Counted from the first letter of the stretch, positions 20,601 to 29,584 are shown. The stretch: DNA of 64,000 bases from Streptomyces sp. 71268 (GCF_029392895.1 NZ_CP114200.1:6454501-6518500), one strand, 5' to 3'. The notes: generated by a model not told the origin, from the letters alone. Translations and numbers: made by a program.

Positions 20601-22751
20601 GTGAAGATCGTTTTCCTGATCCACAACGCGTACGGCATCGGGGGGACCATCCGCTCGACGGTGAACCTGTCCACCGCGCTGGCGGCCCGACACGACGTCG
20701 AGGTCGTCAGCGTGCACCGGGTCGCCGACGAGCCGCAGCTCACCTACGGCGCCGGGGTGCGGCTCAGCTCCCTGATCGACATGCGCGAGGACAGCCCCGG
20801 TTACGAGGGCGAGCACGAGCTGACGAAGCGGCCCAACACGATGTTCCCCGACAAGGGCGTCGACTTCGGCCGGCTGCACTACACCGCGCTGCACGACGAG
20901 CGCATCGCCGGCTTCCTGGCCCGGACCGACGCCGACGTGGTGATCGCCACCCGCCCCATCCTCAACGGCTACCTCGCCCGTTACGGCAAGCCCCACCAGG
21001 TGCGCATCGGCCAGGAGCACCTCTCGCTCGACGCGCACAGCGACCAACTGCGCACCGATCAGAACACCGCCCTGAGCGACCTCGACGCCTTCGTGACCGT
21101 CTCCGAGGCCGACGCCGCCCAGTACCGCGCGGCCCTCCCGGACGTCACCACCACCATCCTGGCCATCCCCAACGGCGTGCCGAAGGCGCAGGTAGAGCCC
21201 TCCAACCTGGCCACCCGGGTCATCGTCTCCGCCGGCCGGCTGGTCGCCGTCAAGCGCTACGACCGGCTGGTCAACGCGTTCGCCGCGGTCGCCGACGAGT
21301 TCCCCGACTGGACGCTACGGGTCTACGGCCGCGGCCCCGAGAAGGCCAAGCTGCGCCGGCTCATCGACCAACTGGGCCTGTACGACCGGGTGTTCCTGAT
21401 GGGCGCCGTGTCGCCGATCGAGACCGAGTGGGCCAAGGGCGCGCTGGCCGCGGTCTCCTCGGACATGGAGTCCTTCGGCATGACCATCGTGGAGGCCATG
21501 CACTGCGGCGTCCCGGTCATCGCCACCGACTGCCCGCACGGCCCCGCCGAGATCATCAGCGACGGCCAGGACGGCCTGCTCGTCCCCCTCGCCCCGGCCA
21601 CCGGCACGGACGTCTCCGCCTACGCCGCCGCCCTGCGCTCGCTGATGTCGGACGACGCGCTGCGCCGCAAGCTGGGCGAGGGCGCGCTCGCCAAGGCGGC
21701 CACGTTCGCCCCCGACGTCATCGGGCGCCGCTACGAGGAACTCTTCACCACCCTCGGTAAGGGGCGCACCCCGGCCCGTGGCCAGGAAACCGCGCGCGGC
21801 CAGAACACCGACCGCGCGCCCGAGCGCAAGACCGCGCGCCCCGGCCTGCTGCGGCGGATGCGGGCCGCGCTGCGCGGCGACGAGGCGACGCCGGAGCCGG
21901 CCGGCGACGCCGCGGCCCAGGGCGCGGCACCCGAGGCGCCGCGCACCGTGGCCTTCGCCCGGTCGAGCGCGAACGGCGACATCACCATCCGGCTGGCCGA
22001 CCTCCCGCCGGGCCCCCTCGACTTCGTCGCCCGGCTGCGCCGCGACCCGCAACGCCGGGAGATCCGCGTCCCGGTCCCCGACGGCGAGGCCGGCGTGCTG
22101 CTGAGCCACCGCGAACACGCGCTCGCCGAGGGCCGCTGGGACTGTTACGTCGCCCCGCGCGACACCCACAACCGCACCCGCCTGACCGCCGCCATCGCCG
22201 AGACCGCCCGCCTGATCGGCGAACCGCCCGCCCGCGACGCCGACGGCCTCGCCCCCTGGGTGCCGTACGCCACCACCGACGGCTTCCTCGCCCTCCGGAG
22301 CTGGCGGCGCCCGGCCCACGCCGAGGTCACCAGGGTCGCCGTCGACCACGACGCGGCCACCCTCACCGCCCGCGTCCTGGCCCCCACCGACCTCCCCCTG
22401 GCCTCGGCCACCGTGCACGCCGCGGCCCGCGAGGACTCCGCGTACGACTTCGACGTCCCCGTCACGGACCTGGGCGAGGGCCGCTTCAGCTTCACCCTCC
22501 CCTACGCGGAGGCCCTGCGCCGCCGCTCCGTGGAACACGACCTGTGGGACCTCACCGTCCGCACCCCGGGCCGACCCCCCGTCCCGGTGGGCCGCATCAC
22601 CGGCGACATCGTCGACCGCAAGAAGACCGACTACGCACCCCCCGCCCACCACGACCACCCCACCCGCGGCACCACCCGCGTCAAGCCCTTCTTCACGGCG
22701 ACCAACAACCTGGCGCTGAGTGTTCGGGACGAGGCGGAGGAGGGGGAGTAG
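20601..22751 (+). CDS. GT4 glycosyltransferase with C-terminal beta-rich domain
   Basis: A 716-residue protein; the GTG at 20601 gives the usual MKIVFLIHNAYGIGGTIRS start with its glycine-rich nucleotide-sugar loop and follows a GGGAG site. Residues 1-400 are a complete GT-B fold; the EX7E motif is Glu290-Glu298 in ESFGMTIVE, followed by GVPVIATDCPHGPAEII. After a charged linker (about 400-450) comes a second domain of about 265 residues, predicted mainly beta, of the kind attached to cell-wall-polymer glycosyltransferases in streptomycetes. No membrane helix is seen. A role in wall teichoic-acid-like or exopolysaccharide synthesis is likely; donor and acceptor are unknown. Confidence 0.82.
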   Translation: MKIVFLIHNAYGIGGTIRSTVNLSTALAARHDVEVVSVHRVADEPQLTYGAGVRLSSLIDMREDSPGYEGEHELTKRPNTMFPDKGVDFGRLHYTALHDERIAGFLARTDADVVIATRPILNGYLARYGKPHQVRIGQEHLSLDAHSDQLRTDQNTALSDLDAFVTVSEADAAQYRAALPDVTTTILAIPNGVPKAQVEPSNLATRVIVSAGRLVAVKRYDRLVNAFAAVADEFPDWTLRVYGRGPEKAKLRRLIDQLGLYDRVFLMGAVSPIETEWAKGALAAVSSDMESFGMTIVEAMHCGVPVIATDCPHGPAEIISDGQDGLLVPLAPATGTDVSAYAAALRSLMSDDALRRKLGEGALAKAATFAPDVIGRRYEELFTTLGKGRTPARGQETARGQNTDRAPERKTARPGLLRRMRAALRGDEATPEPAGDAAAQGAAPEAPRTVAFARSSANGDITIRLADLPPGPLDFVARLRRDPQRREIRVPVPDGEAGVLLSHREHALAEGRWDCYVAPRDTHNRTRLTAAIAETARLIGEPPARDADGLAPWVPYATTDGFLALRSWRRPAHAEVTRVAVDHDAATLTARVLAPTDLPLASATVHAAAREDSAYDFDVPVTDLGEGRFSFTLPYAEALRRRSVEHDLWDLTVRTPGRPPVPVGRITGDIVDRKKTDYAPPAHHDHPTRGTTRVKPFFTATNNLALSVRDEAEEGE

Positions 22752-23084
22752 GGGCGCTGGCGCCGGGCATGGTCGGCGCCGCGAGTGCCCGCCAGCGCCC
22801 GGGGCGGGCCGGCCTCGCACGCTCACACCCCGACGTGCTCGCGTGGCGGGCGAGGGGGGCTTGCGTCGGCCGCCGCGCCCCGACGCACTCCAAGGCTGCG
22901 ACCGCCCGCCCCGCCTCCCGCCGGCCATTCCGCCGCGCGTTCTGCCATGACCAGGTCGGCAGGACAATCCCGGGTGCACTTGGGCACACCCCCATCCGAC
23001 CCACCATGCCCCAACCTCGGCCGCCCCTCGGCCACTTGGAGGGATTCGCCCCTACCCCCGACCCGCGTCGCTCACAATGTGCGC
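22752..23084 (+). other. 333-base gap without a gene
   Basis: High-GC sequence with no convincing open frame. The DUF5954 frame is open through it, but its codons before 23085 encode only Pro/Arg-rich low-complexity sequence. The final 50 bases probably contain the promoter of the next gene. Confidence 0.5.
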
Positions 23085-24113
23085 ATGGTTGATGACTGGA
23101 AGCGACAGCTCGACGCCCTCCACGCAGCGCTGGTCCGCCGGGACGACCCGGTCGCATGGGTGACGGAGGCCGACGCGGTGACCGCCTCGCGGCGTTACCC
23201 GAACCCGGCCCTGCGGGGACCCGTCTTCGGGATCGCCGCGCAGGACCCCGCCCGCGGGGCGCGCTGGCGGGTGCTGTCACCGGTCGTGGACGGGATGCCC
23301 CAGCAGGCCCGGGACGCGCTGAACTCGCACCTGTGGTTCAAGGCCAAGGACGACACCGACGACCCCGCGGTACGGCGCGAACTGCTGGCCGCCGTGGCCG
23401 TTCTCGAACGTGAACCGGTCAACGAGATCGAAGCCCTCGGTGTGCGTTACCGGGTCGTACGGGGGGACGAGTTCGCGCGCAGCGGGGAGGACGGGCTTGA
23501 GCCGCCCCGCCCCACCGACCGGGAGCCGGTCGACCGGGCCTGGGGCGTGCCCAGCAGAGAGCCCTCGCCTGACGTGGACTTCGCCATCGATCCAGGCCAG
23601 GACGACGGCCTGATCGCGGGTGCCACGAAGCTGGGCATGCGCGACTTCGCCTACACCGGCTCCCGCTACCCGGCCGCCGTACGCGAGGACTCCGAGCGGG
23701 CGGCCGCCGCCTACCCGGACATCGCGCTGCTGCCCGTCGGCTTCCGCGTGGCCGAAGGCAACGAGAGCGGCTGGGAGCCGCACGGCGCCATGATGGCCAC
23801 CCCGCACGAGGCCCGGGACCTGCTGCACGGCGCGATGATCGACTTCTGGCCCGTGCTCTACGAGTTCGACGAGCGGCAGAAGGCCGCGTACGCCGAAGCG
23901 GCCGAGAAGTTCAAGGCCGCCGGCGACGCCAACGACGTGTGCGTGGGCGACCGCCACTACCGCATCTGCCGCATTGAACGCCTCGTCCGCTGCGGCCCGG
24001 ACGGCCCGGAGCCCCCGCGCCGCACCGACGTCGACGGATACGGCCCCATGAAGCTCCACCCGACCATGGACGAGAACGGCGACATCCATCACGACCATGA
24101 CCACGACGACTGA
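23085..24113 (+). CDS. DUF5954 family protein
   Basis: A 342-residue soluble protein; the ATG at 23085 gives the typical MVDDWKRQLDALHAALVRRDDPVAWV start. It is of the streptomycete DUF5954 type: repeated segments with RYRVVRGDEFARSGEDGLEPPRPTD near 127 and RHYRICRIERLVRCGPDGPEPPRRTD near 297 suggest an internal duplication. The protein ends in a His/Asp-rich tail (HHDHDHDD) that could bind divalent metal. No function is known. It marks the last normal high-GC gene before the low-GC islet. Confidence 0.75.
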   Translation: MVDDWKRQLDALHAALVRRDDPVAWVTEADAVTASRRYPNPALRGPVFGIAAQDPARGARWRVLSPVVDGMPQQARDALNSHLWFKAKDDTDDPAVRRELLAAVAVLEREPVNEIEALGVRYRVVRGDEFARSGEDGLEPPRPTDREPVDRAWGVPSREPSPDVDFAIDPGQDDGLIAGATKLGMRDFAYTGSRYPAAVREDSERAAAAYPDIALLPVGFRVAEGNESGWEPHGAMMATPHEARDLLHGAMIDFWPVLYEFDERQKAAYAEAAEKFKAAGDANDVCVGDRHYRICRIERLVRCGPDGPEPPRRTDVDGYGPMKLHPTMDENGDIHHDHDHDD

Positions 24114-24150
24114 GTGCTGACTTCAACGATCTAGTGACGAAGTGCTGGGT

Positions 24151-24290
24151 CTACGGGTCTTCCGCAGCATCAGGCTCCCAGGCGACCAACTCGATCAAGC
24201 TCTGCCGAGCAGCCGATCTTCGGCGAAAGCGGCCCATCCCTCGCTGAGGTCAGCACAGAGAAACCGGGAGTTCAATCTGGGGTGTACGTC
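24151..24290 (-). pseudogene. possible gene remnant at the islet edge
   Basis: In the 247-base gap left of the membrane-protein gene, the minus strand reads in two adjoining frames as protein-like sequence: CADLSEGWAAFAEDRLLGRA, then SLIELVAWEPDAAEDP ending at a TAG (24151-24153). The two pieces abut with a one-base shift. This could be the decayed 3' end of a gene disrupted when the islet arrived. The pieces are short and no family is recognised, so chance is not excluded. Confidence 0.2.
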
Positions 24291-24360
24291 ATGATGACCC
24301 GTTGACGATTGTGGCCGGTCGTCGTGAATCAGTTAGTAGGCACCCTCGTTCAGGCGCGCG

Positions 24361-25002
24361 TCACATCAGCGCCGCAGTGAACGTGAAGGAAGCGAGCCCC
24401 AGCAGAGCTATAACGCAGTACTGGAAGGTGCTGATCGCGGATCGGAGATGCTGATGCCGTTGTGCGTGCTGCAGGATGTCCGTCCAGAGCTCAGCCACGG
24501 CGTGGCCCAGAGCTGCATCTAAGCTGAGTTCGCATATTTCCCTCGCAAAGCTGCTCTGGTCGTCAACAGACTTGAGAGTGTCCCCCCAATTGAACAGAAA
24601 CCTCGATGGGATCTCGGCGGCGTGCAGCACGCGGATGGTCTTGCGCGTTGCGATAGCGTTGATGCAGCCCCATAAGCTTCGCAGAATGAGTGCTAGCGTC
24701 AGAGTGGTCAGCGCTCCGAAGCAGATTTCGCCCCACAGAGACCATGAGCCCCTGCTGGTTTGCAGGTGATAGTTCACGAGGATCAGTGCACCAGTTGCCA
24801 ATATTGAATTAGCGCTGAGTAAGGCAGAAGCGCGGGTTGACGTGGACGAGCGCAGTCGGTCGTATCTGTCGATGTGCCATTTCGTCAGGTCTAGTAAGTC
24901 GGCTTCAGGTAGCGGCCCTCCGGTGCTGCCTTGTTTTTCGAGTGATATTTTGTATCTGCTCTTGCCTTGTCGCGGTCGACTCCCGTCGTGAGTTCCAGCC
25001 AC
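24361..25002 (-). CDS. three-helix membrane protein of a putative defence pair
   Basis: A 213-residue protein in lower-GC sequence with TTA and CTA codons. The GTG at 25002 is preferred because GGGAGG lies nine bases upstream; the frame extends to a GTG at 25068 without a site. After a polar N-terminus comes the helix DLTKWHIDRYDRLRSSTSTR, then membrane helix 1 (about 58-77), helix 2 (about 92-113), a cytosolic helical middle and helix 3 at the very C-terminus (188-213). This layout resembles SLATT and PycTM-type proteins, which act as membrane effectors in nucleotide-signal antiphage systems, but the likeness is by architecture only. It is divergent from the TIR gene, sharing a 161-base control region. 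Confidence 0.65.
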   Translation of the reverse strand: MAGTHDGSRPRQGKSRYKISLEKQGSTGGPLPEADLLDLTKWHIDRYDRLRSSTSTRASALLSANSILATGALILVNYHLQTSRGSWSLWGEICFGALTTLTLALILRSLWGCINAIATRKTIRVLHAAEIPSRFLFNWGDTLKSVDDQSSFAREICELSLDAALGHAVAELWTDILQHAQRHQHLRSAISTFQYCVIALLGLASFTFTAALM

Positions 25003-25163
25003 TGGGCCTGTCCTCCCGTCGCCACAAGCGCACGATTGATGACGTGCGGCTCCTTGCTGGCCTAACACGTTTCCGCTGGCCGGCTATCCTAGGGCAGAGG
25101 TGTGATCAATGTGGGGAGTTCATGGAAAGGTAGTCGCATCGATAGCGTGGAAAGTGGGATGCG

Positions 25164-25697
25164 TTGACATTGATCTTTCTTAATTACCGTCAAGAAGGCG
25201 GAGCTTACGCAGCGGCTCTGCTTGATGATTTATTGATCAGACGTTTCGGCGAAGGACAGGTCTTCCGTGCCGCCAGGTCGATCTGTCCGGGATCGGACTA
25301 CGCGGACGCCATTCTTCGAGCTGTGGCCGAGTGTGAAGTCATGCTTGCAGTCATAGATGAAGGATGGGCAGCGAGTATGAAGCGCCAATTCGACGAGGGG
25401 GTCGATGGGAGCGGCTGGGTCCTGCGGGAGCTTGGGGAGGCGTTCAGATACGAGAAGAAGGTAATCCCCATACTGCTTTCTGGGGTTGAACGCTTGAGTG
25501 CAGAGGGCTCGCTTGAAGTGCCTAACGAGATGTCGAGACTGCAATATTTGAGGTTCGACTATCGAAACATTCGACAGGATGTTAATTTCATTGCAGAGCA
25601 GCTTGTTAAGGTGTGTCCGCACATCCAAAGTGTTCGCGGAGAAGAGTCGCGCCGCAAGGGCTTGCTCGGTAAGGCAGTTGACGCGTTGCTTCGATGA
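25164..25697 (+). CDS. stand-alone TIR-domain protein
   Basis: A 177-residue protein that is nearly all TIR domain: strand A IFLNYRQEGGAYAAALLDDL, a BB-loop region RAARSICPGSDYADAI and strand C VMLAVIDEGW. The WVLRELGEAF segment carries Glu89 at the place where NAD-cleaving TIR proteins have their catalytic Glu. A basic tail follows (RRKGLLGKAVDALLR). Start TTG at 25164; a second TTG at 25170 is possible. Leu23 is TTA and AGA codons occur, unlike the core genes. There is no attached sensor, repeat or NTPase domain, so it probably depends on a partner; the divergent membrane protein is the candidate. Known bacterial TIR proteins deplete NAD or make signal molecules during phage attack. Confidence 0.82.
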   Translation: MTLIFLNYRQEGGAYAAALLDDLLIRRFGEGQVFRAARSICPGSDYADAILRAVAECEVMLAVIDEGWAASMKRQFDEGVDGSGWVLRELGEAFRYEKKVIPILLSGVERLSAEGSLEVPNEMSRLQYLRFDYRNIRQDVNFIAEQLVKVCPHIQSVRGEESRRKGLLGKAVDALLR

Positions 25698-25820
25698 AGT
25701 TGCCACTGCGAGCTACGACGGCCTCCCGTACTCGGACCGCCTCGTTCGGCACCAGACCCCCTTCCTTGGATGTCGACTGGTCACCTTGAGAGACGGCACC
25801 CAGCCCTGAGAAGCACACGG

Positions 25821-25859
25821 CTGAGGACCGCCTTCCCTTGCGGAGAAGACGGTCCTCAG
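25821..25859 (+). terminator. hairpin at the right edge of the islet
   Basis: Perfect 10-bp inverted repeat CTGAGGACCG (25821-25830) and its complement (25850-25859) with a 19-nt loop, between the convergent TIR and glnA genes. It probably terminates the TIR transcript and could also serve glnA. The stretch 25698-25956 otherwise holds no gene. Confidence 0.55.
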
Positions 25860-25956
25860 TTGCGAATGAGATGAGGCTGGGCTAGGCGGCAGACGTCCGG
25901 TGCAACCTCCTGTGCCCCGGGCCAGCGCGCTCCAGCCCCACTGTCCTCAGGTCGAC

Positions 25957-27366
25957 TTACAGGTCGAAGTACAGCTCGAACTCGTGCGGGTGCGGCCGGA
26001 GCTGGATCGGGGCGATTTCCTGGGTGCGCTTGTAGTCGATCCAGGTCTCGATCAGGTCCGCCGTGAAGACGCCGCCCTGTTGCAGGTACTCGTTGTCGGC
26101 CTCGAGGGCGTCCAGGACGGCCGGCAGGGAGGTGGGGACCTGGGGGACGCCCGCGTGCTCCTCGGGGGCCAGCTCGTAGAGGTCCTTGTCGATCGGCTCG
26201 GCCGGCTCGATCTTGTTCTTCACGCCGTCCAGGCCCGCGAGGAGGAGCGCCGAGAACGCCAGGTACGGGTTGGAGGACGGGTCCGGGGCGCGGAACTCGA
26301 CGCGCTTGGCCTTCGGGTTGGAGCCCGTGATCGGGATGCGCATGGCGGCGGAGCGGTTGCGCTGCGAGTAGACCAGGTTGACCGGGGCCTCGAAGCCGGG
26401 GACCAGGCGGTGGTAGGAGTTCACCGTCGGGTTGGTGAAGGCCAGCAGCGACGGGGCGTGCTTGAGGATGCCGCCGATGTAGTAGCGGGCGGTGTCCGAG
26501 AGGCCCGCGTAACCCTGCTCGTCGTAGAAGAGGGGCTCGCCGCCCGTCCACAGCGACTGGTGGACGTGCATGCCGGAGCCGTTGTCGCCGAAGATCGGCT
26601 TGGGCATGAAGGTGGCGGTCTTGCCGTTGCGCCAGGCGACGTTCTTCACGATGTACTTGAAGAGCATCAGGTCGTCGGCCGCGGCCAGCAGCGTGTTGAA
26701 CTTGTAGTTGATCTCGGCCTGGCCGGCGGTGCCGACCTCGTGGTGCTGGCGCTCGACCTGGAGGCCGGCCCGCTCCAGCTCAAGGGAGATCTCAGCGCGC
26801 AGGTCGGCGAAGTGGTCCACCGGCGGGGCCGGGAAGTAGCCGCCCTTGTAGCGCACCTTGTAGCCGCGGTTGTTCTCCACCGCGCCGGTGTTCCAGGCGC
26901 CGGCCTCGGAGTCGATGTGGTAGAAGGACTCGTTCGCGGTGGTGTTGAAGCGCACGTTGTCGAAGACGTAGAACTCGGCCTCGGGGCCGAAGAACGCGGT
27001 GTCCGCGATGCCGGTGGAGGCCAGGTACGCCTCGGCCTTCTTGGCGATGTTGCGCGGGTCGCGGCTGTACTGCTCGCCCGTGATCGGGTCGTGGATGAAG
27101 AAGTTGATGTTGAGCGTCTTGTCCCGGCGGAACGGGTCGACGCGCGCCGTGCTCAGGTCCGCGCGCAGCGCCATGTCGGACTCGTGGATCGCCTGGAAGC
27201 CGCGGATCGAGGAACCGTCGAAGGCGAGCTCTTCGGAGGGGTCGAACACCGCCGCCGGGATGGTGAAGTGCTGCATCACGCCAGGCAGGTCGCAGAAGCG
27301 GACGTCCACGAACTTGACGTCCTCATCCGCGATGAACTTCTTGGCGTCGTCGCCGTTCTGGAACAT
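25957..27366 (-). CDS. glnA: glutamine synthetase type I
   Basis: A 469-residue protein of exactly the usual GSI length. The start at 27366 follows GGAGGAGTGGG. The N-terminal beta-grasp ([21 protein letters not shown]) and catalytic domain with [21 protein letters not shown] and NRSAAMRIP are intact. Tyr397 in [11 protein letters not shown] is the adenylylation site, so regulation by GlnE is expected. Reaction: ATP-dependent joining of ammonia to glutamate, in the cytosol as a dodecamer. Two tandem GlnR-type boxes lie about 100-136 bases upstream. This is the start of the core block, immediately right of the TIR islet. Confidence 0.98.
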   Translation of the reverse strand: MFQNGDDAKKFIADEDVKFVDVRFCDLPGVMQHFTIPAAVFDPSEELAFDGSSIRGFQAIHESDMALRADLSTARVDPFRRDKTLNINFFIHDPITGEQYSRDPRNIAKKAEAYLASTGIADTAFFGPEAEFYVFDNVRFNTTANESFYHIDSEAGAWNTGAVENNRGYKVRYKGGYFPAPPVDHFADLRAEISLELERAGLQVERQHHEVGTAGQAEINYKFNTLLAAADDLMLFKYIVKNVAWRNGKTATFMPKPIFGDNGSGMHVHQSLWTGGEPLFYDEQGYAGLSDTARYYIGGILKHAPSLLAFTNPTVNSYHRLVPGFEAPVNLVYSQRNRSAAMRIPITGSNPKAKRVEFRAPDPSSNPYLAFSALLLAGLDGVKNKIEPAEPIDKDLYELAPEEHAGVPQVPTSLPAVLDALEADNEYLQQGGVFTADLIETWIDYKRTQEIAPIQLRPHPHEFELYFDL

Positions 27367-27464
27367 CCCACTCCTCCTAGCCCGGCCGGGAGCGGTCGGG
27401 GTTGCTTCGATAGCGCTGACCTGTGCGGTGGCGGTGGCGCCGGGCCCGACCATAGGTAGCCGGG

Positions 27465-27502
27465 ATTTCCCGAGCATGACCCATTTGTTTCGCTCAGGTT
27501 AA
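27465..27502 (-). promoter_or_regulatory. tandem GlnR binding sites of glnA
   Basis: On the minus strand, reading from 27502 down to 27465: TTAAC-n6-GAAAC, six bases, then GTCAT-n6-GAAAT. This is the a1-b1-a2-b2 arrangement of the streptomycete GlnR consensus (gTnAc-n6-GaAAc) found before glnA. A possible -10 element TACCTA (minus strand, around 27452-27458) follows at a fitting distance. Expected effect: activation of glnA under nitrogen limitation. Confidence 0.8.
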
Positions 27503-27623
27503 CCGGTACGCGGGGTCGGAACGCGTGCCCCGCGCGCCACCCGTGGCCGGCCACCGCCCCTCGGCGGGCCGTTCCCGGCCCCCGAGGGGCCGGAACGGGG
27601 CGTCACCGCAGTACCGTGGTGGG

Positions 27624-28091
27624 GTGGATAACAGGCAAGTAATTGGCTCGTGGCTCTCCGGGCCCCGCGCGGCGGCCGAGGAGATGGGCGTCGACTTCGG
27701 CTACCGGGGTGAACGGCTCGGCCTGCCCCGCGACGGACGGGGCGCCGTCGCCCCGCCCGGCCGGCGCATGCTCGCCCTCCTCGTCGACTGGGGGCTGTGT
27801 CTCCTCATCGCGTACGGGCTGATCGCCGACCGCGACGCGGCGTCGGCCGGGAACTGGGCGCTGCCCGTCTTCCTGGTGATGTCCCTGCTCACCGTGGGCA
27901 CGCTGGGCTGCACGCCGGGCAAGATGCTGCTGCGCATCCGCGTCGTCGACCTGAGCGGCAACCGGCTCTCGCTGCCGCGTACCCTGCTGCGCTGCGTCCT
28001 GCTCAGCCTGGTCGTCCCGGCCGTCATCTGGGACCGCGACTCCCGTGGCCTGCACGACCGGGCCGCGGGCGCCGTCCAGGTCCGCCTGTAG
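27624..28091 (+). CDS. RDD family membrane protein
   Basis: A 155-residue protein starting at GTG 27624 with GTGGTGGG just upstream. A cytosolic N-terminus of about 45 residues precedes the RDD fold: helix 1 with RRMLALLVDWGLCLLIAYGL (the Arg and Asp that name the family), helix 2 NWALPVFLVMSLLTVGTLGCTPGKMLLRIRVVD, and helix 3 LLRCVLLSLVVPAVIWDRDSRGLHDRAAG. The RDD family's role is uncertain; some members affect ion exchange. It is divergent from glnA and shares its 257-base promoter region. Confidence 0.85.
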   Translation: MDNRQVIGSWLSGPRAAAEEMGVDFGYRGERLGLPRDGRGAVAPPGRRMLALLVDWGLCLLIAYGLIADRDAASAGNWALPVFLVMSLLTVGTLGCTPGKMLLRIRVVDLSGNRLSLPRTLLRCVLLSLVVPAVIWDRDSRGLHDRAAGAVQVRL

Positions 28092-28399
28092 TTCGCGCGG
28101 CGCCGGCGCCCGGCGCCCGGTCCTTGAGGTCCGGCGCGGCACCCGTGGCCCCCTACGGGTTGACCGTTGCCGCCCGCCAGACTTCGCGTACCGGCGCGGC
28201 TACGGAGTCCTGCCGCGCCCGCGCGCCCGTGTCCGCGTACGGCCCCACGGGACCGGCGCGCGGCCCGTTCGCCTCGCTCCGCTCGCGCGCCCCTGACGGC
28301 CTCATCGGCCCGCCGGGGGCGCGTTTCGCTGTCGTACGGCGGGCGTGACGGCGGGCGCACGCGGGCCCGCGCTCAGGGCGCCGCGTACGCGCCCGTACG

Positions 28400-28443
28400 C
28401 ACGAAGGGCGGCCCGAACGGAGATGTTCGGGCCGCCCTTCGTG
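28400..28443. terminator. 19-bp bidirectional terminator
   Basis: Perfect 19-bp stem: left arm 28400-28418 and right arm 28425-28443, core GGGCGGCCCGAAC, 6-nt loop GGAGAT. It lies between the convergent RDD and DUF4191 genes, 36 bases from the latter's stop. The remaining roughly 300 bases of the gap are high-GC with no supported gene. Confidence 0.85.
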
Positions 28444-28479
28444 GGAGGCTCTGGGGCGCGCCGCGCCGGTGGTGGGGGA

Positions 28480-29160
28480 CTAGCGACCCTTCGGCATGCG
28501 CAGGTTCTTCGGCATGGGGCCCTTGGGGATCGGCATGTTGCTCATCAGGTCACCGAGCGCCCTGAGGCGGTCGTTGACCGCGGTGACCTGCGCGCCGGGG
28601 AGCACCCGCGGCAGCTTCAGCAGCTTGGTCCGGAGCTTGCTGATCGGAACCTCGCCCTCGCCGTTGCCGACCATCACGTCGTGCACCGGCACGTCGGCCA
28701 CGATGCGGGCCATGCGCTTCTTCTCGGCCGCCAGCATCGACCGCAGCCGGTTCGGGTTGCCCTCGGCGACCAGCACGATGCCGGCCTTGCCGACGGCGCG
28801 GTGGATGACGTCCTGGTTGCGGTTCATGGCCACGGCCGGCGTCACCGACCAGCCACGGCCCACGTTCTCCAGTACGGCGGCCGCCGCGCCCGGCTGGCCC
28901 TCCATCTGCCCGAAGGCCGCGCGCTCCGCCCGTCGGCCGAAGATGATGGCCATCGCGAGGAAGGCCAGCACGAAGCCCAGGATGCCCAACAGGATCGGAT
29001 GGTCGATCCACAGGCCGATCGCGAGGAAGACACCGAACGTGATGATGCCCACAGCCGCGACGACAAGACCGACCTTCGAGTCGACCTTCTTGGTCATCTT
29101 GTAGGTCAGGGCGATCTGTTTCAGCCGCCCGGGGTTCTCGGATGTTTCCTTCCTCGCCAT
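28480..29160 (-). CDS. DUF4191 membrane protein
   Basis: A 226-residue protein starting MARKETSENPGRLKQIALTYKMTKKVDSKVG. Two adjoining membrane helices lie at about 30-52 and 57-78. They are followed by a cytosolic domain with RAERAAFGQMEGQPGAAAAVLENVGRGW and QDVIHRAVGKAGIVLVAEGN. This is the actinobacterial DUF4191 family, regularly found beside lipA; function unknown. It is the last gene of the leftward lipoate block and ends at a strong terminator. Confidence 0.88.
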   Translation of the reverse strand: MARKETSENPGRLKQIALTYKMTKKVDSKVGLVVAAVGIITFGVFLAIGLWIDHPILLGILGFVLAFLAMAIIFGRRAERAAFGQMEGQPGAAAAVLENVGRGWSVTPAVAMNRNQDVIHRAVGKAGIVLVAEGNPNRLRSMLAAEKKRMARIVADVPVHDVMVGNGEGEVPISKLRTKLLKLPRVLPGAQVTAVNDRLRALGDLMSNMPIPKGPMPKNLRMPKGR

Positions 29161-29170
29161 GTACCGCAGT

Positions 29171-29392
29171 TTACGTCGCCTGCGGCGTGCGGGTCGCCAC
29201 GGCCTCCAGCACGTGTTCGGCCTCGTGACGGGCCTTGGCGCGACGCCGGTCCTCCAGGACCGCCGTCCACGCGTTGCGGCGCGCGGTGCGCTGCCCGGCA
29301 CCGAGCAGCAGGCCCTCGATCGCGCGCAGGGCCACGGCGACGGACGGGCGCACGGAGGGGCGGGTGGCGGGGCGGGCGGGCGCGGCCGGCAT
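29171..29392 (-). CDS. small basic protein of the lipoate locus
   Basis: A 73-residue Arg/Ala-rich protein, MPAAPARPATRPSVRPSVAV at the start, then a helical part LRAIEGLLLGAGQRTARRNAWTAVLEDRRRAKARHEAEHVLEAV. It ends 11 bases before the DUF4191 start in the same direction. Small proteins with this second half occur at the same place in other streptomycetes. There is no signal peptide or membrane helix; function unknown. Confidence 0.65.
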   Translation of the reverse strand: MPAAPARPATRPSVRPSVAVALRAIEGLLLGAGQRTARRNAWTAVLEDRRRAKARHEAEHVLEAVATRTPQAT

Positions 29393-29540
29393 GGTGGCGG
29401 TCTCCTCGGGCGAATCGCGGGTACGCGTGGATGGGCTGTGCCGGGGTGTCGCTACGTCTCCATGGTCGCCCTCCGGCGTGAGCCGGGGGTGACGGCGCGG
29501 TCAAACCTGGGTTACGTGCCGAGCCCCGGCGAACGCCGGC

Positions 29541-29584
29541 GCGGCCCGCACGGACCGCGCGGTGTCGCGGGTGGTGCGGGCCGC
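29541..29584 (-). terminator. possible terminator downstream of lipA
   Basis: Inverted repeat GCGGCCCGCAC (29541-29551) with its complement at 29574-29584 and a 22-nt loop that can itself pair in part. It lies 66 bases beyond the lipA stop on the minus strand, before the small-protein gene. Confidence 0.45.

Noticed and set aside
25900..27459. 519-residue plus-strand open frame over glnA
   Set aside because: Antisense shadow of glutamine synthetase, which is complete with Tyr397 and correct length.
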